DNA from: Streptomyces showdoensis
GTDB taxonomy: Bacteria; Actinomycetota; Actinomycetes; Streptomycetales; Streptomycetaceae
Reading direction: 5' to 3'
Assembly (NCBI RefSeq): GCF_039535475.1
Contig: NZ_BAAAXG010000026.1
Location: 1,116,001 to 1,180,000, forward strand
DNA: 64,000 nucleotides
Below are positions 54,654 to 63,056 of this stretch, in pieces. The notes beneath the pieces were generated by a model. It saw nothing but the letters and a program-made list of their open reading frames with translations, made no database searches and had not been told where the DNA came from. Made by a program: the position numbers and the translations under genes. How positions within the stretch are numbered: the first letter of the stretch is position 1; each line of letters starts with the position of its first letter.

Positions 54654-55970
54654 CTAGACTTGAGCTACGGCCTTCTCGTTCCTCCAGGAGAGAGGGGCCG
54701 TCGGGGCAGGGGCGTGCCGCCGCCCTTGCCCCACCCGGTCCGCCCGGCCCAGCGCGGCCGCCCGGGCGTCCTCGTAGACGTCGATCGTCCGCGCGGCGGA
54801 GGTGCGCCAGCTCATCCCCTGCGCGTGCCGGACCGCCGCCTCCCCCATCGACACCCGCGCCTGCGGGTGCGTCGCGAGCCAGCGCAGCCGCCGGGCGTAC
54901 TCCACCGGGTCGTGCCCCCGGACCAGCATCCCCGACACCCCGTCCCACACCGCCGTCGGCAGCCCGCCCACCGCCGCGGCGAGCACCGGCGTCCCGCAGG
55001 CCTGCGCCTCCAGCGCCACCAGCCCGAAGGACTCGCTGCGCGAGGGCACCACGAGCACGTCCGCCGCCCGGTACCACTCGGCGAGCCGATCCTGCGGTAC
55101 GGGAGGACAGGCCTGGAGCACGTCCGCGACCCCCAGCTCGGCCGCCAGCCGCCCCATCGAGCCCTCCCGGCCCGCCCCCGAGTGCCCGCCCACCACCGGG
55201 ACCAGCAGCCGCGGGCGCAGCTCCGGCGCCATCCGCAGCAGCTCCGCGACCGCCCGCACCAGGACGTCGGGCCCCTTCAGCGGCTGGATGCGCCCCGCGT
55301 ACAGCGGGATGAAGGCGTCGGCCGGCAGCCCGAGCCGGGCCCGGGCCGCCGCCCGCCCGGCCCCCGGCCCGAAGGTGCGCAGGTCCACGCCCGGCCGCAC
55401 CACCTCGGTGCGCGGCGCCGCCGCCCCGTACAGGGAGCGCAGCGCCTCCGCCTCGTCGGCGGTGTTGGCGATCAGCCGGTCGGCGTCCCCCACCACCTGG
55501 CGCTCGCCGCGGATCCGCAGCTCGGGCTCGGGGGTGTCGCCCTCGGCGAGGTGGGCGTTCTTGACCAGGGCCAGGGTGTGCGCGGTGTGCACCAGCGGTA
55601 TGCCCCAGCCGAACGAGGCGATCCGCCCCGCCTGCCCGGACAGCCAGTAGTGCGAGTGGACCAGGTCGTAGCGGCGCTTCTGCTTGAGCAGGGCCAGCGA
55701 GAAGGGGACGACCAGGTCCGGCATGGCCTCCTTGGGCAGCGGCCGGCGCGGTCCCGCGTGCAGGTGGCGGACCCGGACGCCGGGCGCGAGGTCCTCGATG
55801 CCGGGCCGGCCCTCGCCGCGGCAGCGGGTGAACAGGTCCACCTCCACGCCCTGTTCGGCGAGGGCCCGGGAGAGTTCGACCATGTAGACGTTCATGCCGC
55901 CGGCGTCCCCGGTTCCGGGCTGGTGGAGCGGGGAGGTGTGGACGCTGAGCATGGCGACGCGCAGGGACAC
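54654..55970 (-). CDS. GT4-family glycosyltransferase, MshA-like
   Basis: 438 residues, GT-B fold. The N-terminal region (MLSVHTSPLHQPG, then DAGGMNVYMVELSRALAEQG, YDLVHSHYWLSGQAG) and the nucleotide-sugar site (YAGRIQPLKGPD, SRSESFGLVALEAQACGTP with the EX7E motif) closely follow MshA, which adds GlcNAc from UDP-GlcNAc to inositol 3-phosphate in mycothiol synthesis. A second MshA is expected elsewhere for true mycothiol, so this is probably a paralogue with a new acceptor. GTG start with GGAG upstream. A 182-bp AT-rich gap to the next gene upstream may hold its own promoter. Confidence 0.83.
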   Translation of the reverse strand: MSLRVAMLSVHTSPLHQPGTGDAGGMNVYMVELSRALAEQGVEVDLFTRCRGEGRPGIEDLAPGVRVRHLHAGPRRPLPKEAMPDLVVPFSLALLKQKRRYDLVHSHYWLSGQAGRIASFGWGIPLVHTAHTLALVKNAHLAEGDTPEPELRIRGERQVVGDADRLIANTADEAEALRSLYGAAAPRTEVVRPGVDLRTFGPGAGRAAARARLGLPADAFIPLYAGRIQPLKGPDVLVRAVAELLRMAPELRPRLLVPVVGGHSGAGREGSMGRLAAELGVADVLQACPPVPQDRLAEWYRAADVLVVPSRSESFGLVALEAQACGTPVLAAAVGGLPTAVWDGVSGMLVRGHDPVEYARRLRWLATHPQARVSMGEAAVRHAQGMSWRTSAARTIDVYEDARAAALGRADRVGQGRRHAPAPTAPLSWRNEKAVAQV

Positions 55971-56152
55971 GTGGGGCTCCTGTGGGGAGGGCCACGTGGT
56001 CCCTGCGCGTCGCGCGCACGGTCACGCGGCGGGGATGGGGACTGCGTTGCTCGTGTTTCTCTCTTGGCGCTGTGCGGTGGCACCGGCTCGCCGATGCACT
56101 GAATTACTTAGCTGATTAGTAGTAGAGGGCGGGGAAATCCGGCGCGAGTTCG

Positions 56153-57718
56153 TCAGAACCCGTAGACCGGACCGGAGGGCGGCGCGAGCCGCGTCCCCGG
56201 CAGCGGGGCGATCAGCGCCGACCAGTCGACCGGGCGGCCCGGCGCCACCTGGAGCGCCGACGCCAGCCGGTCCGCGCCCTCGGGCATCACCGGCCGGGAC
56301 CACGCCGACAGCGCCGAGGCCACCGCCAACTGGGCGGCGAGCGAGGGCAGGTGGCGGCAGGAGTTGCTGGGCCGGCAGCGCTCGTGCGCGTTGACGTAGC
56401 CGAAGTCGGCGACCGAGCGGACCATCTCGTCGAGCACCGCCACCGCGCGGCGCGGGTCGAAGGCGTCGGGACCGTAGGCCTCGCGCAGGTCGTCCACGCC
56501 CCGGTGCAGCCGCCGCTCCAGGATCTCCCAGCCGGTGCCGCCGGGCATCGCCTGCGGGGCGAGCCCGTCGCACTCCTCGCGGACGGACGCGAACAGCCGG
56601 GCCAGCCAGCTGTTCCAGTTCTCGTCGAGCTCCATGCGGGCGGCGGCGAGCCGGTCCCGCTGGAAGACGGTCCGGCGGCCGGTCGGGCGGGCCTGCAGGA
56701 CATGGCGGCGCAGGGTGTCGGAGCCGTACTCGGTGAGCAGGTCCAGCGCCCACACGTTCCCCTCGCGGACGCCCTCCTCCACCACGTACGACTCGTTGAC
56801 GTTGAACTCCTGCGGCAGCTTCACGTCCTGCGCGAGCAGCAGCACCGGCAGCAGCACCGCGTGGCAGAAGGCGTGCCCGAAGCCGCAGAAGTGGATGGTG
56901 CGGCGGGGCAGCGGGCCCTTGGTGTCGTAGCCGAACAGGTGCATCGCGGCGGCCTCGAAGCAGCCGTCGATGCGGTGGTCCGGGAAGCCCTCCACCGGCA
57001 CCGGCAGGCCCCAGTCGGCGGGGTGGCCGACCGCGATGTCCGGCAGCCCGTCCTCCACCAGCGACTCGCACAGCGCCGCGAGCCGCGGCGGCAGGCCGGC
57101 CGCCGCCCAGTAGTCGGCGAGGGTCTCGCGGAACGGCTCCAGGGGCACGTAGAGCCGCCGGCAGCGCTTGGCGAGCGCCGGGGTGTCGCACAGCGAGCAG
57201 CGCGGCGAGATGAGGTCCCCGCCGTCGTTGGGGCGCGCGCACTCGTGGCACATGCCGCCGTCGCTGGTGGCCCCGCAGTGCGGGCAGCTGCCGGTGACGT
57301 GCGCCCCGTACAGCCAGCGCTCGCAGGGCTCGCAGTACGGCAGCAGGCGGGTGCGCGGGGCGATGACGCCCTGCGCGTACAGGCGGCTGAAGAGCTCCTG
57401 CACCCAGCGCGCGTAGCCGCGGTCCTTGCGGGGCCGGACGATGTGGTCGAACTCGACACCGGAGCGCAGCCAGTCCGCGGTGATCGCCGCGCGGTAGCCC
57501 TCGGCGACCTCCTCGGGCTTGCGGTTGTGCCGCAGCGCTCTGACCTCCACCGAGCTGGCGTGGTCGGCGGTACCGGTGGTGAACCGCACCGGTTCGCCCT
57601 CGGCCCGCAGGTAGCGGGTGAGGACGTCGGCCGCGACGTACGGACCGGCGAGGTGTCCGATGTGCAGTTCGCCATGGGTGGCCGGAGGGGTCGCGGTGAT
57701 CCAGACAGGGGTGCTCAT
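56153..57718 (-). CDS. Methionyl-tRNA-synthetase-like class I ligase
   Basis: 521 residues. The catalytic HIGH motif is intact (HGELHIGHLAG, residues 19-22), and two zinc knuckles are present (CEPC...CPHC and CHEC...CSLC). The expected KMSKS loop is replaced (FNVNESYVVEEGV), and the C-terminal anticodon-binding part is short. This suggests an enzyme that adenylates an amino acid for a small-molecule acceptor, as MshC (a CysRS relative) does in mycothiol synthesis, rather than a housekeeping MetRS. GGAGGTCCC precedes the ATG. Lies 46 bp after the SDR gene. Confidence 0.8.
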   Translation of the reverse strand: MSTPVWITATPPATHGELHIGHLAGPYVAADVLTRYLRAEGEPVRFTTGTADHASSVEVRALRHNRKPEEVAEGYRAAITADWLRSGVEFDHIVRPRKDRGYARWVQELFSRLYAQGVIAPRTRLLPYCEPCERWLYGAHVTGSCPHCGATSDGGMCHECARPNDGGDLISPRCSLCDTPALAKRCRRLYVPLEPFRETLADYWAAAGLPPRLAALCESLVEDGLPDIAVGHPADWGLPVPVEGFPDHRIDGCFEAAAMHLFGYDTKGPLPRRTIHFCGFGHAFCHAVLLPVLLLAQDVKLPQEFNVNESYVVEEGVREGNVWALDLLTEYGSDTLRRHVLQARPTGRRTVFQRDRLAAARMELDENWNSWLARLFASVREECDGLAPQAMPGGTGWEILERRLHRGVDDLREAYGPDAFDPRRAVAVLDEMVRSVADFGYVNAHERCRPSNSCRHLPSLAAQLAVASALSAWSRPVMPEGADRLASALQVAPGRPVDWSALIAPLPGTRLAPPSGPVYGF

Positions 57719-57764
57719 GGGACCTCCTTGACGCTGTGCTGCGGTGAGCTCGGGGGAGCCCGGG

Positions 57765-58511
57765 TCAGCGGGGTTCGAAGTGGAAGGAACGGATGAAGCA
57801 GTCACGGGGCTGCTCGACGGCGTACACGATGCATTCGAAGAGCGCCTGCGTGGTCAGCTTCTCGTCGGGCGCTATTCCGTCCGGATTCAGGCCGTTCCAT
57901 TCGGCGAATCGCGGGTCGGAGGTCGAGAAGTCCGGCGGGTAGAGCGAGAACACCCGGACGCCGGAGGGCCGCAGCCGCCGGGAGAGGATGTCGGCGAATC
58001 CCGCCTGCGCGCTCTTCGCCGTCCAGAACGCCTCGTGCGCGGCGCCCGCGGTCGCGGCCGAGGCGCCCTCGGCGTCCCGCACGGCGACCATGTTGACGAT
58101 GTCGGGGCGCAGCGAGCCGCGCAGCAGCGGCAGGAAGTGCTTCACCATCAGGACGGTGCCGCCGGCCGTCGACTCGATCGTCTCGACGATCTCGTCGTCG
58201 CTGGCCGCCTCCAGGTCCATGCCGTCCAGCCAGCGGGCCCCGTTGTTCACCAGCAGGTCGACCCGGTCGGTGCGCTCGCCGACGCGGGCGGCGAACTCCC
58301 GGATCTCGGCCGGGCGGCTCAGGTCGCAGCCGAAGGCGTGGATGCGGTCGCGGGCCGAGCCCATGACCTCGGCGCGGGTGCGCTCGGCGGCCTCGACGGT
58401 GCGGGCCGACACGTAGACCTCGGCGCCGAGATGGGCGAATCCGACGGCGAGCGCGCGGCCGAAATAGCGGGACGCCCCGGTCACGACGACACGCAGATTC
58501 TCGAATTTCAT
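57765..58511 (-). CDS. Short-chain dehydrogenase/reductase
   Basis: 248 residues with the nucleotide motif VVVTGASRYFGRALA and NNGA. The catalytic YxxxK is altered to FWTAKSAQAG (Phe in place of Tyr), so ordinary SDR chemistry is in doubt. ATG 58511 is chosen with GGGGAGAG upstream. Repeats upstream suggest its own promoter. Confidence 0.8.
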   Translation of the reverse strand: MKFENLRVVVTGASRYFGRALAVGFAHLGAEVYVSARTVEAAERTRAEVMGSARDRIHAFGCDLSRPAEIREFAARVGERTDRVDLLVNNGARWLDGMDLEAASDDEIVETIESTAGGTVLMVKHFLPLLRGSLRPDIVNMVAVRDAEGASAATAGAAHEAFWTAKSAQAGFADILSRRLRPSGVRVFSLYPPDFSTSDPRFAEWNGLNPDGIAPDEKLTTQALFECIVYAVEQPRDCFIRSFHFEPR

Positions 58512-58527
58512 GTGTGTCTGCTCTCCC

Positions 58528-58570
58528 CACGGATACGCCACGGATACGCACGGACCACGGCACGGATACG
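58528..58570. promoter_or_regulatory. Three CACGGATACG direct repeats at 11- and 22-bp spacing
   Basis: Copies at 58528-58537, 58539-58548 and 58561-58570, with 11 and 22 bp between starts. Direct heptamers spaced in multiples of 11 bp upstream of a start are how SARP-family activators bind in antibiotic clusters. No SARP gene is seen in this window. Confidence 0.5.
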
Positions 58571-58657
58571 GCTCCGCCATGGCGTGCCACCGATTGCCGG
58601 TCGTATTTCAGCGTGACAGAGGTTCGCGGGTGACCGCCCGTCCCCAGGGGTGCGCAT

Positions 58658-59557
58658 TCACGCCGTTGCGTGGATACGCCAGGGGAGTTCGAGCCGGTCC
58701 AGGACCCGGGCCCGCTTGTGGTGCACGGTGACCCGGTCGGGCCCGGTGGAGACGGTGACGACCCCGCCGGGCGTCCTGACCGTACGGCCCGGGCCGCCGG
58801 GCACGACGGTCCCGTCGAGCGCGCCGGCGGCGGCGAGGGCGGCGGCGCCGGTGAGCGCCAGGCGCGGATGCCAGCCGCCGACGGTGAGGGCCCGCACGAA
58901 GAGCCCTTCGGGGGTCGGGCGGAAGGCGGCGATCTTGGGCAGCGGCGCGTGCGGGGCGTACCCGAGCAGACGGGCCGCCTCGCCCCGCAGCCGCTCCAGC
59001 CCCTCCTCCGTCCCCCCGTCCGCCAGGTGGCGGGCGTCGACGAAGACGTACGGGTTCCCGTACCGCACGAGGGAGACGGGCACGCCGAGCAGGGTGTCGA
59101 CGGGGCGGCCGGTGGGGAGGGTGCCGGGGGCGGTGGGGGGCCGCAGGAAGTGCAGCGCGTGCCGTTCGCCGTCGCCGTCCTCCCGCTCGACGCGCACGGT
59201 GTCCCCGGTCGTCACGGCCCGCACGGTGACGTCGTCCGGCCGGCCCTCGGCGACCACGCAGGCGAGCAGCGAATGCCCGCACCCGGTGCGGAAGTCGAAC
59301 CGGCCGTCCGGGAGGGCCTGCACGAACCGGTAGTCGAGCCCGCCCCGGCGTCCGGCCGAAGGCCCGTACAGCGCGATCTTGTTGAGCTCCGCGTACGGGG
59401 TGCCCGCGAGCGCCCGGCGCACTCCCGCCAGCTCGTCGCCGAGCGCGAGGGCGCCCGGGGGGAGCTGGTCGAGCCGGACGACGAGGGTGGGCCCGGGGGC
59501 GTCCTCGGCCCGGACGACGGTGACGCGGACGGGCGGCTCCGGGACGTCAGGCCGCAC
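58658..59557 (-). CDS. PrpF/DapF-fold isomerase-like protein
   Basis: 299 residues. The two-fold barrel layout fits PrpF (methylaconitate isomerase) and DapF relatives: NKIALYGPS, FDFRTGCGHSLLACVVAEG with a candidate catalytic Cys, and VRYGNPYVFVDA in the second half, where the second catalytic Cys is not obvious. It overlaps the upstream asparagine-synthetase-like gene by 11 bp, so they are co-translated. The substrate is unknown. Confidence 0.7.
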   Translation of the reverse strand: MRPDVPEPPVRVTVVRAEDAPGPTLVVRLDQLPPGALALGDELAGVRRALAGTPYAELNKIALYGPSAGRRGGLDYRFVQALPDGRFDFRTGCGHSLLACVVAEGRPDDVTVRAVTTGDTVRVEREDGDGERHALHFLRPPTAPGTLPTGRPVDTLLGVPVSLVRYGNPYVFVDARHLADGGTEEGLERLRGEAARLLGYAPHAPLPKIAAFRPTPEGLFVRALTVGGWHPRLALTGAAALAAAGALDGTVVPGGPGRTVRTPGGVVTVSTGPDRVTVHHKRARVLDRLELPWRIHATA

Positions 59558-61352
59558 AGCCGGCCGGGATTCGCATGCCCTGGACGACCTCCGTCCACAG
59601 CTCGTGCACGGCCAGCCCCCAAAGCGCCATCGCCGCGTGCTGGTTGGGCCGTTGCAGATGCCGCGCGAGCAGCTTCTGGACGCGGTCGGCGCGGACCTTG
59701 CCGCCGAGGACCAGGCGGGCCGGGGACAGGAGTTCGCGGACGGTGTCGAGGAGCGGCCCGCCGGGGGCGAGCATGGCGGCGACGGGCAGCGTGAACGGCT
59801 GCTTGGGCCGGTTGAGGACCGCCGCGGGCAGCAGCTCCGCCCCCGCCTCGTACAGCGCGGGCTTCCCGTGCCGCGCGGCGGCCGGCAGGGAGCGGGCGTG
59901 CGTCACGACCCCGGGCTGGCAGAACGGCATGCGCGCCTCCACCGCCCACGCCATCGACAGGTGGTCGACCCGCCGCAGGTGGTACGCGGGCAGCCGCCAC
60001 CGCGTCTCGAAGGCGCTGAGCGCGGTCACCCGGTCGCCCCCGGCCGCGTCGGCCGAGCGCAGCTCCTGCTCGATGCGGTCGGCGGCCGAGCCGTGGTCGG
60101 CGATGAAGGCGGCGTACGAGGAGGTGTACAGGTGCTCCCGCAGCAGCCGCGGCGCGGCCGAGAGCGCGTCGGCGTAGGCGCCGGCCCAGTCGATGCCGGC
60201 CGGCGCGGTGAGCGCGGCCCGCATCCGGTCGTACCCGCCGAAGAGCTCGTCGGCGCCGTCCCCGGTGAGCGCCACGGTGAAGCCGTTCTCGCGCACGGCC
60301 CGGAACAGCGCGTACGTGGAGAGCGCGATCGGGTCGGCGTTGGGCTGCCCGAGGTGGCGGACGGTGCGGGTGAGCAGCGAGGGGATCTCGTCGGGATCGA
60401 CGACGACCTCGTGGTGCACGGTCCGGGCCCGCCGGGCGACGGAACGGGCGTACGCGGCCTCGGAGTCGGGCCACTTGCCCCGGTAGGCGAGGTGGAAGGT
60501 GTGCAGCGGCGGCGCGTCCGTCTCGCGCGCGTGCTCGGCGGCGAGCGCGGTGACCAGCCCCGAGTCGAGCCCGCCGCTGGTGACCGCGCAGACGGGCACG
60601 TCCGCGGTGGCGAGCCGGCGCACCTCGTGCCGCAGCACGTCCTGGGTGTCGCCGAGCGGCCGCGCCGCGTGCGGGGCACGGCGGCGCACGACGGGCGCGC
60701 AGCCGGGCCGGACGAGTGCGGTGGCCCCGGGCGGCAGCACGTCGATGCCGTCGAGGGCGGTGCGCGCGGAGAAGGAGGTGCGGGTGGCGAGGACGGTGTC
60801 GAGGGCGTCCTCGCGCGGGGCGATCCGCACGCCCTCGAAGGCGAGCAGGGCGGGGATCTCGGAGGCGAAGCGGGTGGAGCCGTCGGTCGGGTCGTGGTGC
60901 AGGTGGATCGGCTTCATGCCCATGTCGTCGACGGCGAGCACGAGTTGGGCGCGGGCGGGGCGCAGGTCGAGGATCGCGACGGCGAACATGCCGTCGAGGT
61001 GTTCGGCGAAGGCGGGCCCGTACTCGGCGTACAGCGCGGGCAGCAGGGTGCCGTCGCAGCGGTCGGGGAAGCGGTGGCCGCGCGCGGCCAGCCGGCGGCG
61101 CAGCTCGGTGTGGTTGTAGATCTCGCCGTTGAGCACGGCGAGGATGCCGGGCAGGTGGGGCAGCCGGTAGGGCTGCCGCCCGCCGCAGGGGTCGGTGACG
61201 GCGAGCCGGTCGCAGCCGAGCGACCAGCCGGGGCCGCTGAGCACGTGGTGCTCGTCGGGGCCGCCGTGCCGCTGCCGGGCCGAGACCGCCGCGAGCTCGG
61301 CGGGGTCGGGACGCGCCGCACCCGCGGCGATGGTGCCGAGGATCCTGCACAT
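59547..61352 (-). CDS. Asparagine-synthetase-like amidotransferase
   Basis: 601 residues. Cys 2 (MCRILG), RHGGPDE, RLAVTD and NGEIYNH show an intact class II glutaminase domain. The second domain has the ATP pyrophosphatase loop SGGLDSGL and GDGADELFGGYDRMR. In secondary-metabolite loci such enzymes make amides or lactams on small molecules. GGAGG lies 10 nt before the ATG. First gene of the five-gene minus-strand run. Confidence 0.87.
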   Translation of the reverse strand: MCRILGTIAAGAARPDPAELAAVSARQRHGGPDEHHVLSGPGWSLGCDRLAVTDPCGGRQPYRLPHLPGILAVLNGEIYNHTELRRRLAARGHRFPDRCDGTLLPALYAEYGPAFAEHLDGMFAVAILDLRPARAQLVLAVDDMGMKPIHLHHDPTDGSTRFASEIPALLAFEGVRIAPREDALDTVLATRTSFSARTALDGIDVLPPGATALVRPGCAPVVRRRAPHAARPLGDTQDVLRHEVRRLATADVPVCAVTSGGLDSGLVTALAAEHARETDAPPLHTFHLAYRGKWPDSEAAYARSVARRARTVHHEVVVDPDEIPSLLTRTVRHLGQPNADPIALSTYALFRAVRENGFTVALTGDGADELFGGYDRMRAALTAPAGIDWAGAYADALSAAPRLLREHLYTSSYAAFIADHGSAADRIEQELRSADAAGGDRVTALSAFETRWRLPAYHLRRVDHLSMAWAVEARMPFCQPGVVTHARSLPAAARHGKPALYEAGAELLPAAVLNRPKQPFTLPVAAMLAPGGPLLDTVRELLSPARLVLGGKVRADRVQKLLARHLQRPNQHAAMALWGLAVHELWTEVVQGMRIPAGCAA

Positions 61353-61508
61353 TGCCGGTCGCCTCCGGATCTCTCTACCAGTCTCTATCCACGTGGAACA
61401 CCCAATGATTTGAATCTACCAAGCTTTTGAATGGCGCGTAAGTGCCATGTCCAGTTCACGCCACGGCTTGGCCTTGCGACGTCCCCGCCGCACCAAGAGG
61501 CTGGCCCC
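61353..61508. promoter_or_regulatory. AT-rich divergent promoter region with TTTGAAT repeats
   Basis: The 156-bp gap between the asparagine-synthetase-like and LmbE-like genes is much richer in AT than its surroundings. TTTGAAT occurs at 61409-61415 and again at 61426-61432 on the same strand, 17 bp apart. A regulator of both operons could bind here. Confidence 0.45.
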
Positions 61509-62252
61509 ATGGAGGACTTCGCGACGACCGACCCGACCGTCCGCAGCGCACCGGAATCACTGCTGGTGGTGGCGGCGCACCCGGACGACATCGAGTTCTG
61601 CGTCAGCGGCACCGTCATGCAGTGGATCGAACGCGGCACCCGCGTCACCTACTGCATCGTCACCGACGGCGGCGCGGGCGGTTACGACGAGGCGCTCCCC
61701 CGCCAGGCCATGGCGGACCTGCGCCGCGCGGAGCAGGTCCACTCCGCGAAACTCAGCGGCGTCGCCGACGTCCGCTTCCTCGGCTACCCCGACAGCTTCG
61801 TCGAGGCCTCCGTCGACCTGCGCCGCGACCTGTGCCGGGTCATCCGCGAGGTGCGCCCGCAGCGCGCCATCATCCCGTCCCCCGAGATCAACTGGGCCCG
61901 CGTGGCCGACCTCCACCCCGACCACCGCGCCGTCGGCGACGCCTGTCTGCGCGCGATATACCCCGAGGCCCGCAACCCCTTCGCCCACCCGCAGCTCCTC
62001 AAGCAGGAGGGCCTGGAGCCGTGGACGGTCCACGAGCTGTGGCTGATGACGGGGCCGACCCCGAACCAGTACGTCGACGTCACCCCCGTCTTCGACCGCA
62101 AGGTCGAGGCCCTGCGCATCCACACCTCCCAGACCGCCCACTTCGACGACCTGGCCGGGCTGCTGCGCGACTGGCTCAGCGAGCACGCGACGGCGGGCGG
62201 GCTGCCGGCGGGGCGGATGGCGGAGGCGTTCCAGATCGTGCACATCGACTGA
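61509..62252 (+). CDS. LmbE/PIG-L-family deacetylase, MshB-like
   Basis: 247 residues. The zinc motif AHPDD (His 24, Asp 26-27) and the later HPDH pair identify the LmbE/PIG-L family, which removes N-acetyl groups from GlcNAc conjugates (MshB in mycothiol, PIG-L in GPI anchors). Divergent from the ligase and glycosyltransferase operon, so it could deacetylate the glycosyltransferase product before amino-acid attachment. Confidence 0.85.
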   Translation: MEDFATTDPTVRSAPESLLVVAAHPDDIEFCVSGTVMQWIERGTRVTYCIVTDGGAGGYDEALPRQAMADLRRAEQVHSAKLSGVADVRFLGYPDSFVEASVDLRRDLCRVIREVRPQRAIIPSPEINWARVADLHPDHRAVGDACLRAIYPEARNPFAHPQLLKQEGLEPWTVHELWLMTGPTPNQYVDVTPVFDRKVEALRIHTSQTAHFDDLAGLLRDWLSEHATAGGLPAGRMAEAFQIVHID

Positions 62253-62292
62253 CCGGCGGGCACGCGAGCGGGGAAGCGGGCGGGCGACTCGC

Positions 62293-62325
62293 TTGACCTT
62301 GACACGGTGACAAGCCCTTCACTGT
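62293..62325 (+). promoter_or_regulatory. MerR-type promoter and operator
   Basis: The -35 TTGACC (62293-62298) and a -10 candidate TTCACT (62318-62323) are 19 bp apart, the over-long spacing that MerR activators correct. Within the spacer the dyad CTTGACACGGTGACAAG (62298-62314) is symmetric at 14 of 17 bases. It drives the HEAT/MerR gene pair. Confidence 0.65.
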
Positions 62326-62346
62326 GGCCGAGGAGGTGGTCCCCCG

Positions 62347-63054
62347 ATGACCCAGCCCACGCCCACGCCCGCATCCACACCCGCATCCGCGCCCACACCC
62401 GTATCCGCGCCCGCGTCCGCCCTCCGCGCCCTCGCGCACGCCGACCCGTCGGTCCGGCTCCGCGCGGCCCTCGCGGTCGGCTCGGACCCGGCGCCGGCCT
62501 CCGTCGGCACCCTGGTCGAGCGGTGCGCGGTCGAGCCCGACTTCTCCGTGCGCGAGATGCTGACCTGGGCGCTCACCCGCCACGCCCCCGCCGCGACGGT
62601 CCCGCCGCTGGTCGACGAGGTCCGCTCGGAGCACGCGCAGGCCCGCAGCCAGGCCCTGCACACCCTCTCCAAGATCGGCGACCGCACGGCCTGGCCGGCG
62701 ATCACCCCGGCCCTGCTCGCCGACCCCGACGACGAGGTGGCCCGCAGCGCGTGGCGCGCGGCCGTCGTGCTCGTACCGGAAGGTGAGGAGGGCGCGCTCG
62801 CCGTAGGGTTGACGACGCAGCTCGGGCGCGGACCGCACGAGACGCGACTGAGCCTCAGCCGGGCGCTGATCGCGCTCGGGGAGGTCATGCTGCCGGCCCT
62901 GGGCGCGGCGACGGCCCACCCCGACCCGGGGGTACGGGCCCACGCGCTCGCCACGGAGCAGCTGTGGCGGGACCCGGAGGCCGGGTTCGCGTCCGCGGTC
63001 GAGCAGGCGAAGCGGATCGTGGCCCTCGGCGGGGACGGCCGGGAAGGACGGTAG
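62347..63054 (+). CDS. HEAT-repeat protein
   Basis: 235 residues. After a Pro/Thr/Ala-rich start come HEAT-like helical repeats (ALRALAHADPSVRLRAALAVG, LADPDDEVARSAWRAAVVL, AAAHPDP and similar). No catalytic motif. GAGGAGG precedes the ATG. Followed after 2 bp by the MerR-HEAT gene, with which it shares repeats and promoter, so the two probably work together. Confidence 0.8.
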   Translation: MTQPTPTPASTPASAPTPVSAPASALRALAHADPSVRLRAALAVGSDPAPASVGTLVERCAVEPDFSVREMLTWALTRHAPAATVPPLVDEVRSEHAQARSQALHTLSKIGDRTAWPAITPALLADPDDEVARSAWRAAVVLVPEGEEGALAVGLTTQLGRGPHETRLSLSRALIALGEVMLPALGAATAHPDPGVRAHALATEQLWRDPEAGFASAVEQAKRIVALGGDGREGR

Positions 63055-63056
63055 CG

